From positions 62,001 through 126,000 of the forward strand of contig NZ_WNDO01000004.1 of the NCBI RefSeq assembly GCF_009912395.1: a DNA stretch of 64,000 nucleotides, written 5' to 3'. Source of the stretch: Luteibacter sp. (GTDB lineage: Bacteria > Pseudomonadota > Gammaproteobacteria > Xanthomonadales > Rhodanobacteraceae). Under the pieces are notes generated by a model. The model had not been told where the DNA came from and made no database searches. It saw only the letters and a list, made by a program, of their open reading frames with translations. The position numbers and the translations under genes are program-made. This document shows, one piece after another, positions 36,209 through 44,827 of this stretch (its first letter is position 1; each line of letters starts with the position of its first letter).

Positions 36209-38902
36209 ATGGACCAGATCGACGATATCCTCAACCAGGACCTCGACCCCACCGAAACCCGTGAATGGGTCGAGTCGCTCAACGCCGTCATCAATCACGA
36301 CGGTACCGAGCGCGCACATTACCTGCTTGAGCGCATGGTCGACTCCACCCGTCGCGCCGGCGGCTACCTGCCGTTCGCGCCGACCACGGAGTACGTCAAC
36401 ACCATCCCGCCGCACATGGAAGCGCGCAGCCCCGGCGATGCCGCCATCGAATGGCGCATCCGCTCGCTGATCCGCTGGAACGCGCTGGCCACCGTCGTGC
36501 GCGCCAACCGCAAGCCCGGCGACCTCGGTGGCCACATTTCCAGCTTCGCCTCGTCGGCCACCCTGTACGACGTGGGCTTCAACCACTTCTGGCGCGCCCC
36601 CAGCGCCGAGCACCCGGGCGACCTGGTGTTCCACCAGGGCCATTCGGCGCCGGGCGTGTACGCCCGTTCGTTCCTGGAAGGCCGCATCACCGAAGACCAG
36701 CTCGACCTCTTCCGCATGGAAGTGGCCGGCAAGGGCCGTGGCCTGTCCTCGTACCCGCATCCCTGGCTGATGCCGGACTACTGGCAGGTGCCGACCGTCT
36801 CGATGGGCCTCGGCCCGATCCAGGCGATCTACCAGGCCCAGTTCTGGAAGTACCTCGAGCACCGTGGCCTGATGCCGAAGACCGATCGCAAGATCTGGTG
36901 CTTCATGGGCGACGGCGAGTCGGACGAGCCGGAATCGCTGGGTGCGATCTCCCTGGCCGGCCGCGAAGGCCTCGACAACCTGATCTTCGTCATCAACTGC
37001 AACCTCCAGCGCCTCGACGGCCCGGTGCGTGGCAACGGCAAGATCATCCAGGAACTGGAAGGCGTCTTCCGTGGCGCCGGCTGGAACGCCATCAAGGTCG
37101 CCTGGGGCAGCTACTGGGATCCGCTCCTCGCCCGCGACACCTCGGGCAAGCTGCGCCAGCTGATGATGGAAACCGTCGATGGCGAGTACCAGGCCTGCAA
37201 GGCCTTCGGTGGCGCCTATACGCGCGAGAAGTTCTTCGGCAAGTACCCGGAGACCGCCGCGCTGGTCGCCAACATGTCCGACGACGACATCTGGCGCCTC
37301 AACCGTGGCGGCCACGACCCGCACAAGGTCTACGCGGCCTACCACGCGGCCGTGAACACCACGGGCATGCCGACCGTGATCCTCGCCAAGACGGTGAAGG
37401 GCTACGGCATGGGCGCCGCCGGTGAATCGCAGAACCCGGCGCACAACCAGAAGAAGATGGACACCGATGCGATCCGCGCCTTCCGCGATCGCTTCAACAT
37501 CCCGGTGCCCGACGACAAGCTCGACGACGTGCCTTACTACCACCCGGGCAAGGACTCGGAGGAAGTGCAGTACATGCTGGAGCGTCGTCGCGCGCTCGGC
37601 GGTTCGCTGCCGCAGCGTCGTCGCAAGTCCGACCAGTCGTTCCAGGCTCCGTCGCTCGAAGCCTTCGAGCAGATCACCAAGGGCACCGGAGACCGCGAAA
37701 TCTCCACCACCATGGCGCTGGTCCGTGGCATGAACCTCATGCTGCGCGACAAGGAGCTGGGTCCCCGCATCGTGCCGATCGTGGCCGACGAGGCCCGCAC
37801 CTTCGGCATGGAAGGCATGTTCCGCCAGATCGGCATCTACGCGCCGTTCGGCCAGAAGTACCGTCCGCAGGACGCCGACCAGCTGCTTTACTACCGTGAA
37901 GACCAGAAGGGCCAGGTGCTGCAGGAAGGCATCAGCGAAGCCGGCGGCATGAGCGCCTGGCTGGCCGCCGCGACGAGCTACAGCATCAGCAACACGCCGA
38001 TGCTGCCGTTCTTCATCTACTACTCGATGTTCGGCTTCCAGCGCATCGGCGACCTCTGCTGGGCTGCCGGCGACATGCGCGCGCGTGGCTTCCTCATCGG
38101 TGGTACTTCGGGCCGCACCACGCTCAACGGCGAAGGCCTGCAGCACGAAGACGGCCACTCGCACCTGCTCTCCGGCGCGATCCCGAATGTGGTGTCGTAC
38201 GACCCGACCTTCTCCTACGAGCTGGCCGTCATCCTCCAGGATGGCACCCGCCGCATGATGCAGGACCAGGAAGACGTCTACTACTACATCACGGTCATGA
38301 ACGAGAACTATGCCCACCCCGACCTGCCGAAGGGCAGCGAGGAAGGCATCGTCAAGGGCATGTACCTGTTCAAGGACGCCGGCAAGCCGAAGAAGAACGA
38401 GCCGCGCGTGCAGCTCATGGGCGCCGGTACGATCCTGCGCGAAGTGATTGCCGCCGCCGAGCTGCTCGAGAAGGACTTCGGCGTCACCGCCGACATCTGG
38501 TCCGTGCCGAGCTTCTCCGAAGTGCGTCGCGAAGGCTTCGACGCCGAGCGTTGGAACCGTCTGCATCCGGAATCGCCGCAGCGCGTGCCGTACATCACGG
38601 GCCTGCTCGCCGATCGCCAGGGTCCGGCCATCGCCGCCACCGACTATGTCCGCGAACTGGCCGACCAGGTCCGCGCGTTCATGCCGGACGGCATGCGCTA
38701 CACCGTGCTCGGCACCGACGGCTACGGTCGCAGCGACACCCGCGCCAACCTGCGTTCGCACTTCGAGGTCGACCGTTACTGGATCGCCCACGCCGCCCTG
38801 GCCGCCCTCGCGAAGGACGGCAAGGTCAACGCGAAGGACGTCAGCCGTGCGATCAAGGAATACAAGCTCGACATGGACAAGCCGAACCCGATGACGGTCT
38901 GA
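36209..38902 (+). CDS. aceE: Pyruvate dehydrogenase E1 component (homodimeric)
   Basis: AceE is the thiamine-diphosphate enzyme that decarboxylates pyruvate in the pyruvate dehydrogenase complex. The 897-residue protein is of the homodimeric gammaproteobacterial type. The thiamine-binding motif begins MGDGESDEP and ends about 30 residues later in NCN. The conserved N-terminus (ILNQDLDPTETREWVESL) and C-terminal transketolase-like domain are present. No aceF or lpd lies downstream; a strong terminator follows, so the other subunits are encoded elsewhere. Confidence 0.96.
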   Translation: MDQIDDILNQDLDPTETREWVESLNAVINHDGTERAHYLLERMVDSTRRAGGYLPFAPTTEYVNTIPPHMEARSPGDAAIEWRIRSLIRWNALATVVRANRKPGDLGGHISSFASSATLYDVGFNHFWRAPSAEHPGDLVFHQGHSAPGVYARSFLEGRITEDQLDLFRMEVAGKGRGLSSYPHPWLMPDYWQVPTVSMGLGPIQAIYQAQFWKYLEHRGLMPKTDRKIWCFMGDGESDEPESLGAISLAGREGLDNLIFVINCNLQRLDGPVRGNGKIIQELEGVFRGAGWNAIKVAWGSYWDPLLARDTSGKLRQLMMETVDGEYQACKAFGGAYTREKFFGKYPETAALVANMSDDDIWRLNRGGHDPHKVYAAYHAAVNTTGMPTVILAKTVKGYGMGAAGESQNPAHNQKKMDTDAIRAFRDRFNIPVPDDKLDDVPYYHPGKDSEEVQYMLERRRALGGSLPQRRRKSDQSFQAPSLEAFEQITKGTGDREISTTMALVRGMNLMLRDKELGPRIVPIVADEARTFGMEGMFRQIGIYAPFGQKYRPQDADQLLYYREDQKGQVLQEGISEAGGMSAWLAAATSYSISNTPMLPFFIYYSMFGFQRIGDLCWAAGDMRARGFLIGGTSGRTTLNGEGLQHEDGHSHLLSGAIPNVVSYDPTFSYELAVILQDGTRRMMQDQEDVYYYITVMNENYAHPDLPKGSEEGIVKGMYLFKDAGKPKKNEPRVQLMGAGTILREVIAAAELLEKDFGVTADIWSVPSFSEVRREGFDAERWNRLHPESPQRVPYITGLLADRQGPAIAATDYVRELADQVRAFMPDGMRYTVLGTDGYGRSDTRANLRSHFEVDRYWIAHAALAALAKDGKVNAKDVSRAIKEYKLDMDKPNPMTV

Positions 38903-38922
38903 TCCGTCGCTTGGCAAGGTTG

Positions 38923-38952
38923 AAAAGGCCGGGGGAAACCCCGGCCTTTTTT
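38923..38952 (+). terminator. Intrinsic terminator after aceE
   Basis: AAAAGGCCGGGG and CCCCGGCCTTTT form a perfect 12-bp stem on a GAAA tetraloop, followed by further T. It lies 20 nt after the aceE stop codon. Confidence 0.92.
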
Positions 38953-38996
38953 ATTCATGGCGGACGGCTGCGTTATGACCCCGGCACCTCAATGTC

Positions 38997-39057
38997 AGGA
39001 GCGCGCTTGCGCGCGATGGGGCTCGCGGTAACCCCCATCGCGCGCAAGCGCGCTCCT
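38997..39057 (+). repeat. Inverted pair of REP elements with 25-base arms
   Basis: A 25-base arm (38997-39021), starting AGGAGCGCGCTTGCGCGC, is perfectly inverted at 39033-39057 with an 11-nt loop. It shares the REP core with 35992-36076 and 28190-28209. It lies between the aceE terminator and a lipoprotein gene. Confidence 0.88.
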
Positions 39058-39122
39058 ACCTATTGGCGGGGGCGTCACCTGGGGTGTGCTATGTATCAGC
39101 GCAATCGTCCAGGAATCCCGTC

Positions 39123-39470
39123 ATGCGTCTCGCCCTCATCGCCGCCGCCACCCTGTCCCTCGCCGCCTGCGCGACCACTTCCGGCGAACACGGCTCACGC
39201 ACACGCCTGATCTACGTCGCGGCGCAGAAAGCCCCGTGTTCCACGGGTGTCATGAAGACCGAATGCCTGCAGTATCGCGAGCAGCCCAACCAGCCGTGGC
39301 AGCTCAACTATGCGCCGGTCGACAACTTCCAGTGGGAAGCGGGGCATGAGTATCTGCTCAAGATCACGGAGATCGAAGTGAAACATCCGCCGGCCGACGC
39401 ATCCGCCGTTCGCTGGCGCGTCGACAAGGTCGTGGAGCAGCACGCGGTGGACAAACCGCCGACGCCCTAA
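39123..39470 (+). CDS. Small lipoprotein, DUF4377-like
   Basis: The 115-residue precursor has a lipoprotein signal peptide (MRLALIAAATLSLAAC, lipobox L-A-A-C with Cys16), so it is anchored in the envelope. The mature part contains C-S-T-G-V...E-C-L-Q-Y-R and W-E-A-G-H-E-Y-L-L-K-I, the pattern of the DUF4377 family (one domain, function unknown). I chose the ATG at 39123. It converges on the gene at 39544 across a shared terminator. Confidence 0.82.
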   Translation: MRLALIAAATLSLAACATTSGEHGSRTRLIYVAAQKAPCSTGVMKTECLQYREQPNQPWQLNYAPVDNFQWEAGHEYLLKITEIEVKHPPADASAVRWRVDKVVEQHAVDKPPTP

Positions 39471-39489
39471 GTCATCGCCATAGGCATGA

Positions 39490-39517
39490 AAAAGGCCGGG
39501 ATCACCCCCGGCCTTTT
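39490..39517 (+). terminator. Intrinsic terminator, usable in both directions
   Basis: AAAAGGCCGGG pairs with CCCGGCCTTTT around a 6-nt loop in the 73-nt gap between convergent genes ending at 39470 and 39544. A and T tracts flank both sides, so it can serve both strands. Confidence 0.88.
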
Positions 39518-39543
39518 CGTTACACGGACACTGTGTCGTCGAC

Positions 39544-39873
39544 TTAGTCGTCGTCGCGAAGCACATGGCGAATCAGCAGGAAGCTGCCGATCGCGGCGGC
39601 GGCGATACCGAGGGTAAGCCCCGGGTTGCGGCGAACCTGCTTGCGCAGGCGACGGTACTGGTAGGTGGCCTCGTCCGCGAAATCCTCCGCCATGTAGCGA
39701 AGGCGCTGCGCGTTGCCGTTGTTGCGACGGGCGAACTTGCCGGTGACGCGACGGGTACGGTCGAGCAGGTCGTGACCCGCGTCCGTCGCTTCATCGGCGT
39801 AGTGACGGACCCGGCCCGATACGCCGTTGACGGCACTTTCGACCTGACGGGCGAATTCACGGTTTCTGCTCAT
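39544..39873 (-). CDS. Small tail-anchored protein, ElaB/DUF883-like
   Basis: This 109-residue protein has a charged helical N-terminus (FARQVESAVNGVSGRVRHYADEA...) and a C-terminal membrane segment (PGLTLGIAAAAIGSFLLIRHVL). That resembles the DUF883/ElaB group of small inner-membrane proteins, some of which bind ribosomes and respond to stress. I chose the ATG at 39873 because AGGGAG precedes it. The family call is tentative. Confidence 0.7.
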   Translation of the reverse strand: MSRNREFARQVESAVNGVSGRVRHYADEATDAGHDLLDRTRRVTGKFARRNNGNAQRLRYMAEDFADEATYQYRRLRKQVRRNPGLTLGIAAAAIGSFLLIRHVLRDDD

Positions 39874-39971
39874 GGGGCGCTCCCTATGCAAGGCGTTACG
39901 GTTGGGCATCGACTGTGCGATGCCGGCCGTGAGCGCGGTGTAAACAGGCAAGTGGCGGATTGAACAGGGAT

Positions 39972-40655
39972 TCAGCGAGTGGGCCTGGGCGCCAGGTCGT
40001 AGTCGCCGCCGCGCTCAAGGGCTGCCTGATAGGCCGGTCGTGCGTGGATACGTTCCAGGAAGCCCTGGAGACCGGGGCGCGAGGCATCCAGTGCCCCACG
40101 GCTGGCGGCGGCTTCGAGCGGAAAACTCATCTGGATATCCGCCGCGCTGAATGCGTTCCCGGCGAACCAGCCCGTCTTGCCGATTTCGTTTTCGAGGTAA
40201 TCCAGGTGCAGTTTCAGCTGCGGGTCGATGAAGGACTGCTGCGCGCCACGGGCCAGCATGCGCGCCACGGGCTTGGCGAAGAAGGGCACCGGCGCCGACT
40301 CCATGCGAATGAAGACCAGCTTCAGCAGCAGCGGCGGCATCGCCGAGCCTTCGGCATAGTGGAGAAAATAGCTGAAGCGCAGCGCGTCAGGGGTGCCCTC
40401 GGCGGGCTTCAGGCGGCCCTGGCCGTAGCGGGACACCAGGTATTCGACGACCGCGCCGGATTCCGCCACGGTGACATCGCCATCGACCACGATGGGCGAC
40501 TTGCCCAGCGGGTGAATGGCGCGCATTTCCTTCGGGGCCAGCAAGGTCTTCGGGTCGCGCTGGTAGCGCACGATCTCGTAAGGCACGCCCAGTTCCTCGA
40601 GCAGCCAGAGGACGCGCTGCGAGCGCGAATTATTGAGGTGATGGACGACGATCAT
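39972..40655 (-). CDS. Glutathione S-transferase family protein
   Basis: This 227-residue cytoplasmic protein has a thioredoxin-like N-terminal GST domain (about 1-80: VVHHLNNSRSQRVLWLLEELG, then HPLGKSPIVVDGDVTVAESGAVVEYL). The all-helical C-terminal domain follows. The N-terminal Asn-Ser-Arg-Ser segment is in the position of the catalytic Ser/Tyr of GSTs. Substrate cannot be predicted. I chose the ATG at 40655 (MIVVHHL). It is divergent from the small gene at 40763. Confidence 0.88.
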   Translation of the reverse strand: MIVVHHLNNSRSQRVLWLLEELGVPYEIVRYQRDPKTLLAPKEMRAIHPLGKSPIVVDGDVTVAESGAVVEYLVSRYGQGRLKPAEGTPDALRFSYFLHYAEGSAMPPLLLKLVFIRMESAPVPFFAKPVARMLARGAQQSFIDPQLKLHLDYLENEIGKTGWFAGNAFSAADIQMSFPLEAAASRGALDASRPGLQGFLERIHARPAYQAALERGGDYDLAPRPTR

Positions 40656-40762
40656 GGCGATACCGCATGTGTAGGAGAGGCCAGCGTAACAGCGCCCTCT
40701 GTCCACATGCCATCGACGGTGCCGGAGTAGGGTGGAAGGCCAGTCGCAACGAGGGCAAGACC

Positions 40763-41071
40763 ATGAGCCGCGAAGCCGACACCGTCCATACCGATCCCGT
40801 GTCCATCCAACGCCTGGATGCCCTGGTGAAGGATCTTCCCGACAACGCGAAGGTGGTGCTTCACCTGCGAGACGGAGGCCGTGTCGAGGGCATCGTCGCC
40901 GTCATGCCCACTGTGCAGGATTTCGTCGACGATAAAGGCGTGGAGGGCCTCAATGGCGTGGTGAAGCTGATCGACAACGATCGGCCGGCATGGAGTGCCA
41001 CGGTGAAGCTGGACACCATCGTGCGTGTCGAACACTTGGACTCGGTGGTTTACGGCACCTCACAGACCTGA
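40763..41071 (+). CDS. DUF3247 family protein
   Basis: This 102-residue cytoplasmic protein has a compact beta-rich pattern (KVVLHLRDGGRVEGIVAVMPTVQDF...VKLDTIVRVEHLD), which I recognise as DUF3247, a family first defined in Xanthomonas campestris. The fold resembles an Sm-like small barrel, but no function is established. The ATG at 40763 gives the family's usual length. Confidence 0.8.
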   Translation: MSREADTVHTDPVSIQRLDALVKDLPDNAKVVLHLRDGGRVEGIVAVMPTVQDFVDDKGVEGLNGVVKLIDNDRPAWSATVKLDTIVRVEHLDSVVYGTSQT

Positions 41072-41088
41072 CGGTATCGCCGCTAAAG

Positions 41089-41138
41089 CCGCTCCCACCC
41101 CTCCGATAGCGAGCCCGCTACCGGAGGGGTGGGAGCGG
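41089..41138 (+). repeat. Second type of inverted repeat (GCTCCCACCCCTCCG)
   Basis: A 17-base arm (41089-41105, CCGCTCCCACCCCTCCG) is perfectly inverted at 41122-41138 with a 16-nt loop. Outer bases (ATCGCCGC..., ...GTCCGCGAT) extend the symmetry partly. It lies between convergent genes ending at 41071 and 41175 and resembles the REP class seen in Pseudomonas and Xanthomonadales intergenic DNA. Confidence 0.75.
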
Positions 41139-41174
41139 ACCGTGTCCGCGATCGGCGACAGCCGGCCATGGGCA

Positions 41175-42473
41175 TCACGAGTTGAGCGACGCCTGTAATT
41201 TCTTCGTCTGCTCGGGGAACGCCTTGCCCTGCGTGGCCACGGTCTGCGCGACGAGCTTCTTCGCCTCGGCATCGCGATTGAGCGCTTTGAGCGCCTTCAC
41301 GCGATAGGCGGCGACGCTGATCGAGTTTGCACCATAGGCCTTCTTCGCCGCCGCATCGAGATAAGGCAGGCCCTCGGCGGCCTTGCCGCTTTCTACGAGA
41401 CGACGGCCATAGCGATAGTTGTAGACGTAGTCGTCGGGATAGGCGGCGATCAGCTGCTTCTCCAGCGTGTCGAGCTCGTCGGTGGCCTTTGCGCGTACGA
41501 GGTATACGCGCAGGTTGTCGGCGAGGTTGCGATCGCTCTTCAGGTCGCCATGCAGCTTGTCGCGGCTGAGGTCGATGCCCTTGCGCAGCACGGCCTGCTC
41601 GGCATCATGATCGCCCAATGCCGCGTCCAGGTCGGCTGCCGTGAGCACGGCGCTGCGCTGGTCGGCGCAAGCCGGCGACGCCGTGAACACCTGGGTGGCG
41701 AGGTATTGGTCGTAAAGCGCCTTCTGCGGTGCGAGCGCGCTCTTGCGGGAATCGGGGTGACGCGATTCCGTGGCGCCGATGAGCGCGTCGAGCACATAAG
41801 GGCGTTCGCAGCCGATGTCGGCGGCGAGTACCTTGGTGGACGCATCGATGATGCCGGCGTCGTCTTTCTTGTCCTGCGCCTGGAGCAGAAGGAGGCGCTG
41901 CTTGGCGAGGGCCACGCGCTTGTCCTTGTCGGAGACGTTGCGCACCATCGGCGGCAGGGTGTCGAACCAGGCCATGCCATCGGTGCCCTGATAGCGCTGC
42001 TGGTAGGTGTCGAGCACATCGGCCACGGCGGCCAGCGAGCCCTTGGCGGCATCGGCCTTCTGCTTGGACAGGCGCGCGTCGCCGGAGAGCAGGGTGGCGA
42101 CCTCCGGATAGAACTTCTCGCGCGGACGCTCAGCGAGGATGCGGCCCAGTTCCTCGCCATCCGGCCCGATGGCGACATAGGTGGGCAGGAAGTGCACCTT
42201 GAGCTTCTTCATCCAGGCCTGGTCGGCCGGCTTGTCGGCGTCCGCTTCGTAGAAGACGACCTTGCTTTCGAGGTCGTTCCACTCCTTGCCGTTGAGCACA
42301 TGGCTTGCCATGTAATAGCAGGAGTAACACCACACCGCCTGGAAGTCGATCAGCACCGGCTTGTGTTCGCGCTTGGCCTGGGCCAGGGCGGCATCGATGC
42401 TGGACGGACCCTCGTGCGCGGCGAAGGCTGGCGCGGCGAGGGCGACAAGGGTGGCGACGAGCAGGCGCTTCAT
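41175..42473 (-). CDS. Exported thioredoxin-domain protein with TPR-like C-terminus
   Basis: The 432-residue precursor has a signal peptide (MKRLLVATLVALAAPAFA) and a thioredoxin fold with C49-Y-S-C52 in DFQAVWCYSC, followed by THE cis-Pro-type region FLPTYVAIGPDGEELG. Residues about 145-432 are helical and repeat-like (DTYQQRYQGTDGM... YAYRYGRRLVESGKAAEGLPYLDAA), resembling TPR units. It is probably a periplasmic disulfide reductase or DsbD-related helper for envelope proteins. Residue identities in the active site are seen; partner is unknown. Confidence 0.82.
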   Translation of the reverse strand: MKRLLVATLVALAAPAFAAHEGPSSIDAALAQAKREHKPVLIDFQAVWCYSCYYMASHVLNGKEWNDLESKVVFYEADADKPADQAWMKKLKVHFLPTYVAIGPDGEELGRILAERPREKFYPEVATLLSGDARLSKQKADAAKGSLAAVADVLDTYQQRYQGTDGMAWFDTLPPMVRNVSDKDKRVALAKQRLLLLQAQDKKDDAGIIDASTKVLAADIGCERPYVLDALIGATESRHPDSRKSALAPQKALYDQYLATQVFTASPACADQRSAVLTAADLDAALGDHDAEQAVLRKGIDLSRDKLHGDLKSDRNLADNLRVYLVRAKATDELDTLEKQLIAAYPDDYVYNYRYGRRLVESGKAAEGLPYLDAAAKKAYGANSISVAAYRVKALKALNRDAEAKKLVAQTVATQGKAFPEQTKKLQASLNS

Positions 42474-42544
42474 GGCTTACATCCCCTTTTGGCGGTATAG
42501 ACGTCCGAGCCTATACCATTTCACTCGCTACTTGCTATTTCCTG

Positions 42545-43780
42545 CTAGGTCTCCGGGTCGGATACCAGGCGCTGGCGACGGCGCAGCGAGGGGAACCACC
42601 ACATCCACAATCCCACCACCACCAGAGTGCCGATGCCACCAATGACGGTGGCATTCACGGCCCCCACCGCCGCGGCCAGGATGCCCGACTCGAACTCACC
42701 GAGCTGGTTCGAGGTGTTGATGAAGATGGAATTCACCGCGCTGACTCGTCCGCGCATCTCGTCGGGTGTCTCCAATTGCACGAGCGAACCACGGATCACC
42801 ACGCTGACCATGTCGCAGGCGCCCAGGGCGAACAGGGCCGCGATCGACACGGGCAGGGACGTGGACAACGCGAACACCAGCGTGGCGATACCGAAACCGG
42901 CCACCGAGGCGAACATGATCGAACCGACCCGACGCTGCATCGTGTGTCGCGAAAGCCATACCGACATCAGCAGCGCGCCCACGGCCGGCGCCGAACGCAG
43001 CAGGCCCAGGCCCCAGGGGCCGGCATGCAAGACGTCCTTGGCGAAGATCGGCAGCAGCGCGGTGGCACCGCCGAACAGCACGGCGAACAGGTCCAACGAG
43101 ATCACGCCGAGCACGGCTGGCCGATGACGGATGAAGTGCACCCCGGCGAACAGGGTCTTGAGCGTGGCCGGTTCGCGGCGTGGCGGCGTGTGGTCGTAGG
43201 TGATGCGGGACATCAGGACCAGCGCGCCGAGGAAGAGCATGGCGGAGACCGCATAGACGACCGCCGGTCCGGCCACGTAGAGCAGGCCGCCGAGCGCCGG
43301 GCCGACAATCATCGCGGCCTGTCCTGCCGCGCCGGTCGACGCCATCGCCCGTGGCAGTACCGCGGCGGGTACCAGTCCGGGAAGCATCGACTGCATCGCG
43401 GGGGATTCGATGGCCTTGGCGACGCCCACCACGAAGATGAGCGAGAGGATGACCGCTTCGTCCAGATGTCCGCTGAGACTGAAACCGGCCAGCGCGGCGA
43501 TGGCGATCCACTCCACCGTCTGGCACAGCGTGACGATGCGGCGTCGGTCGAACTGGTCGGCGAGGTGGCCGGCGGGAAGGGCCAGGAGGACGGAAGGAAC
43601 GAACTGCACGAGGCCGATAAGGCCGAGGTCGAGCGCGCGACCGGTGATGGCGTAGATCTGCCAGCCCACGGCGACGGACATCATCTGGAAGCCGAAGCTG
43701 GAGAAGTTCCTGGCGAACCAGTACTGCACGAAGACACGGTGGCGGAGCAGGGATGCCGCTCCGGGGTCGGTGGGAGGCAT
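42545..43780 (-). CDS. MFS transporter, EntS/MFS_3-like
   Basis: This 411-residue inner-membrane protein has about twelve hydrophobic segments and the MFS signature loop (GHLADQFDRRRIV, about residues 72-84). The overall pattern (ARNFSSFGFQMMSVAVGWQIY; DEMRGRVSAVNSIFINTSNQLGEFESG) fits the MFS_3 group that includes enterobactin exporters. No siderophore genes are nearby, so the substrate is unknown. It is divergent from the lipoprotein gene at 43881. Confidence 0.85.
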   Translation of the reverse strand: MPPTDPGAASLLRHRVFVQYWFARNFSSFGFQMMSVAVGWQIYAITGRALDLGLIGLVQFVPSVLLALPAGHLADQFDRRRIVTLCQTVEWIAIAALAGFSLSGHLDEAVILSLIFVVGVAKAIESPAMQSMLPGLVPAAVLPRAMASTGAAGQAAMIVGPALGGLLYVAGPAVVYAVSAMLFLGALVLMSRITYDHTPPRREPATLKTLFAGVHFIRHRPAVLGVISLDLFAVLFGGATALLPIFAKDVLHAGPWGLGLLRSAPAVGALLMSVWLSRHTMQRRVGSIMFASVAGFGIATLVFALSTSLPVSIAALFALGACDMVSVVIRGSLVQLETPDEMRGRVSAVNSIFINTSNQLGEFESGILAAAVGAVNATVIGGIGTLVVVGLWMWWFPSLRRRQRLVSDPET

Positions 43781-43880
43781 GGGCGATCCTTGGGGAATGC
43801 GACGATTCTACGCCCGCCTTGCCAGCCGCGCCGTCCCGGGGCCAAGCTTAGGGACACGTTTTTCCAGGGATCCCTACCTC

Positions 43881-44591
43881 ATGCGCCGTATCGCCCCGCT
43901 TTTCGCCGTCCTCGTCCTCGCGGCCTGTTCGTCCTCCCAGGATCAACAGGCGGCCCAGCAGGCGCCCGCCGCGAACACCCAGGCCGACGAGGCGGCGAAG
44001 AAGCTGGAGACCTATCAGCAGCTGCTGAAGCTGCATAACGACGGCCCGGCGGTGCAGCTGGGTCACGAGATTGTGGATCGCTACCCCGATACGCCGGCCG
44101 CCGTCGAGGTGAAGAAGACCCTCGACGACGTAGAGAAGAACTACAAGGAAACCACCGAGAAGAACCGTCTCGCCGCGATGTGGCTCTACCAGGTGTCGCC
44201 GATGCAGGGTGGCACACAGAGCACGGCCACCATCCAGTCGTCGCGTCCTTCCGGCGAGGAGGCTGTCCGCCTCATCCTGCGCCGGCATACCGACTGGGGC
44301 CAGAGCGTGTTTCTCTACGCGGTGGCGGGCAAGGGCTTCGTCTGCAAGGGCGATTGCTCGCTCAAGGCCACGTTCGACGGCAAGGCGAAGATCATCAAGG
44401 CCTTCCGGCCGCCGACCGGCGAACCGGCGCTGTTGTTCCGTAACGACGCCCAGTTCCTGAAGGACCTGGCGAAGACCAAGCGCCTCACCATCGACGTGGT
44501 GACGATCAGCCGTGGCGAGACCACGCTCACCTTCGAAACGGGCGGCTTCGACGATTCGAAGTGGCAGCCGTTGGCGAAGAAGAAAAAGTGA
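43881..44591 (+). CDS. Hypothetical lipoprotein
   Basis: I do not recognise the family of this 236-residue protein. It has a lipoprotein signal (MRRIAPLFAVLVLAAC, L-A-A-C) followed by a Gln/Ala-rich linker and a helical charged region (about 40-90). A C-terminal domain follows with paired cysteines (VCKGDC) and a TFETGGFDDSKW ending. It is envelope-anchored. I chose the ATG at 43881. A 236-nt gap with direct repeats follows. Confidence 0.72.
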   Translation: MRRIAPLFAVLVLAACSSSQDQQAAQQAPAANTQADEAAKKLETYQQLLKLHNDGPAVQLGHEIVDRYPDTPAAVEVKKTLDDVEKNYKETTEKNRLAAMWLYQVSPMQGGTQSTATIQSSRPSGEEAVRLILRRHTDWGQSVFLYAVAGKGFVCKGDCSLKATFDGKAKIIKAFRPPTGEPALLFRNDAQFLKDLAKTKRLTIDVVTISRGETTLTFETGGFDDSKWQPLAKKKK

Positions 44592-44600
44592 TGTGTTGAG

Positions 44601-44670
44601 AGCCGATGCGGCGCCCTCGCCATGCTGGTGAACCGAGACGCTGGGTTCCTGTTTTCACAGGAACGACGAG
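44601..44670 (+). repeat. 70-nt direct repeat, copy 1
   Basis: Positions 44601-44670 (starting AGCCGATGCGGCGCC and ending AGGAACGACGAG) are repeated almost exactly at 44749-44818. The two copies are separated by 78 nt that include a short inverted repeat around 44682-44707. The unit contains the small palindrome CAGGAAC/GTTCCTG. Confidence 0.85.
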
Positions 44671-44748
44671 CTCGCGATCCGTCGTTCCAGCGCACGCTGG
44701 AACCCAGCGCGGTGCAATCGGTTATCGCGTCGCGGCCTCCTACGCAAA

Positions 44749-44818
44749 AGCCGATGCGGCGCCCTCGCCATGCTGGTGAACCGGGGCGCTGGGTTCCTGT
44801 TTTCACAGGAACGACGAG
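44749..44818 (+). repeat. 70-nt direct repeat, copy 2
   Basis: This is the second copy of the unit at 44601-44670, differing at only two or three bases (CCGAGACG against CCGGGGCG). It ends 10 nt before the stop codon of the leftward gene at 44828. Confidence 0.85.
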
Positions 44819-44827
44819 CGGGGGCGA

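Noticed and set aside
36188-38917. Very long antisense reading frame (about 900 codons) opposite aceE; similar ones opposite maeB (33605-36064) and gspE (4436-5884)
   Set aside because: High GC and codon bias in the real genes remove stop codons from the complementary strand. The translations are low-complexity (rich in R, H, D, G) and match no family, whereas the sense frames encode well-known enzymes.
39490-39517. GC-rich hairpins at 39490 and 46859 as small RNA genes
   Set aside because: Short stem, flanking A/T runs and position just after stop codons fit terminators; no independent promoter is visible.
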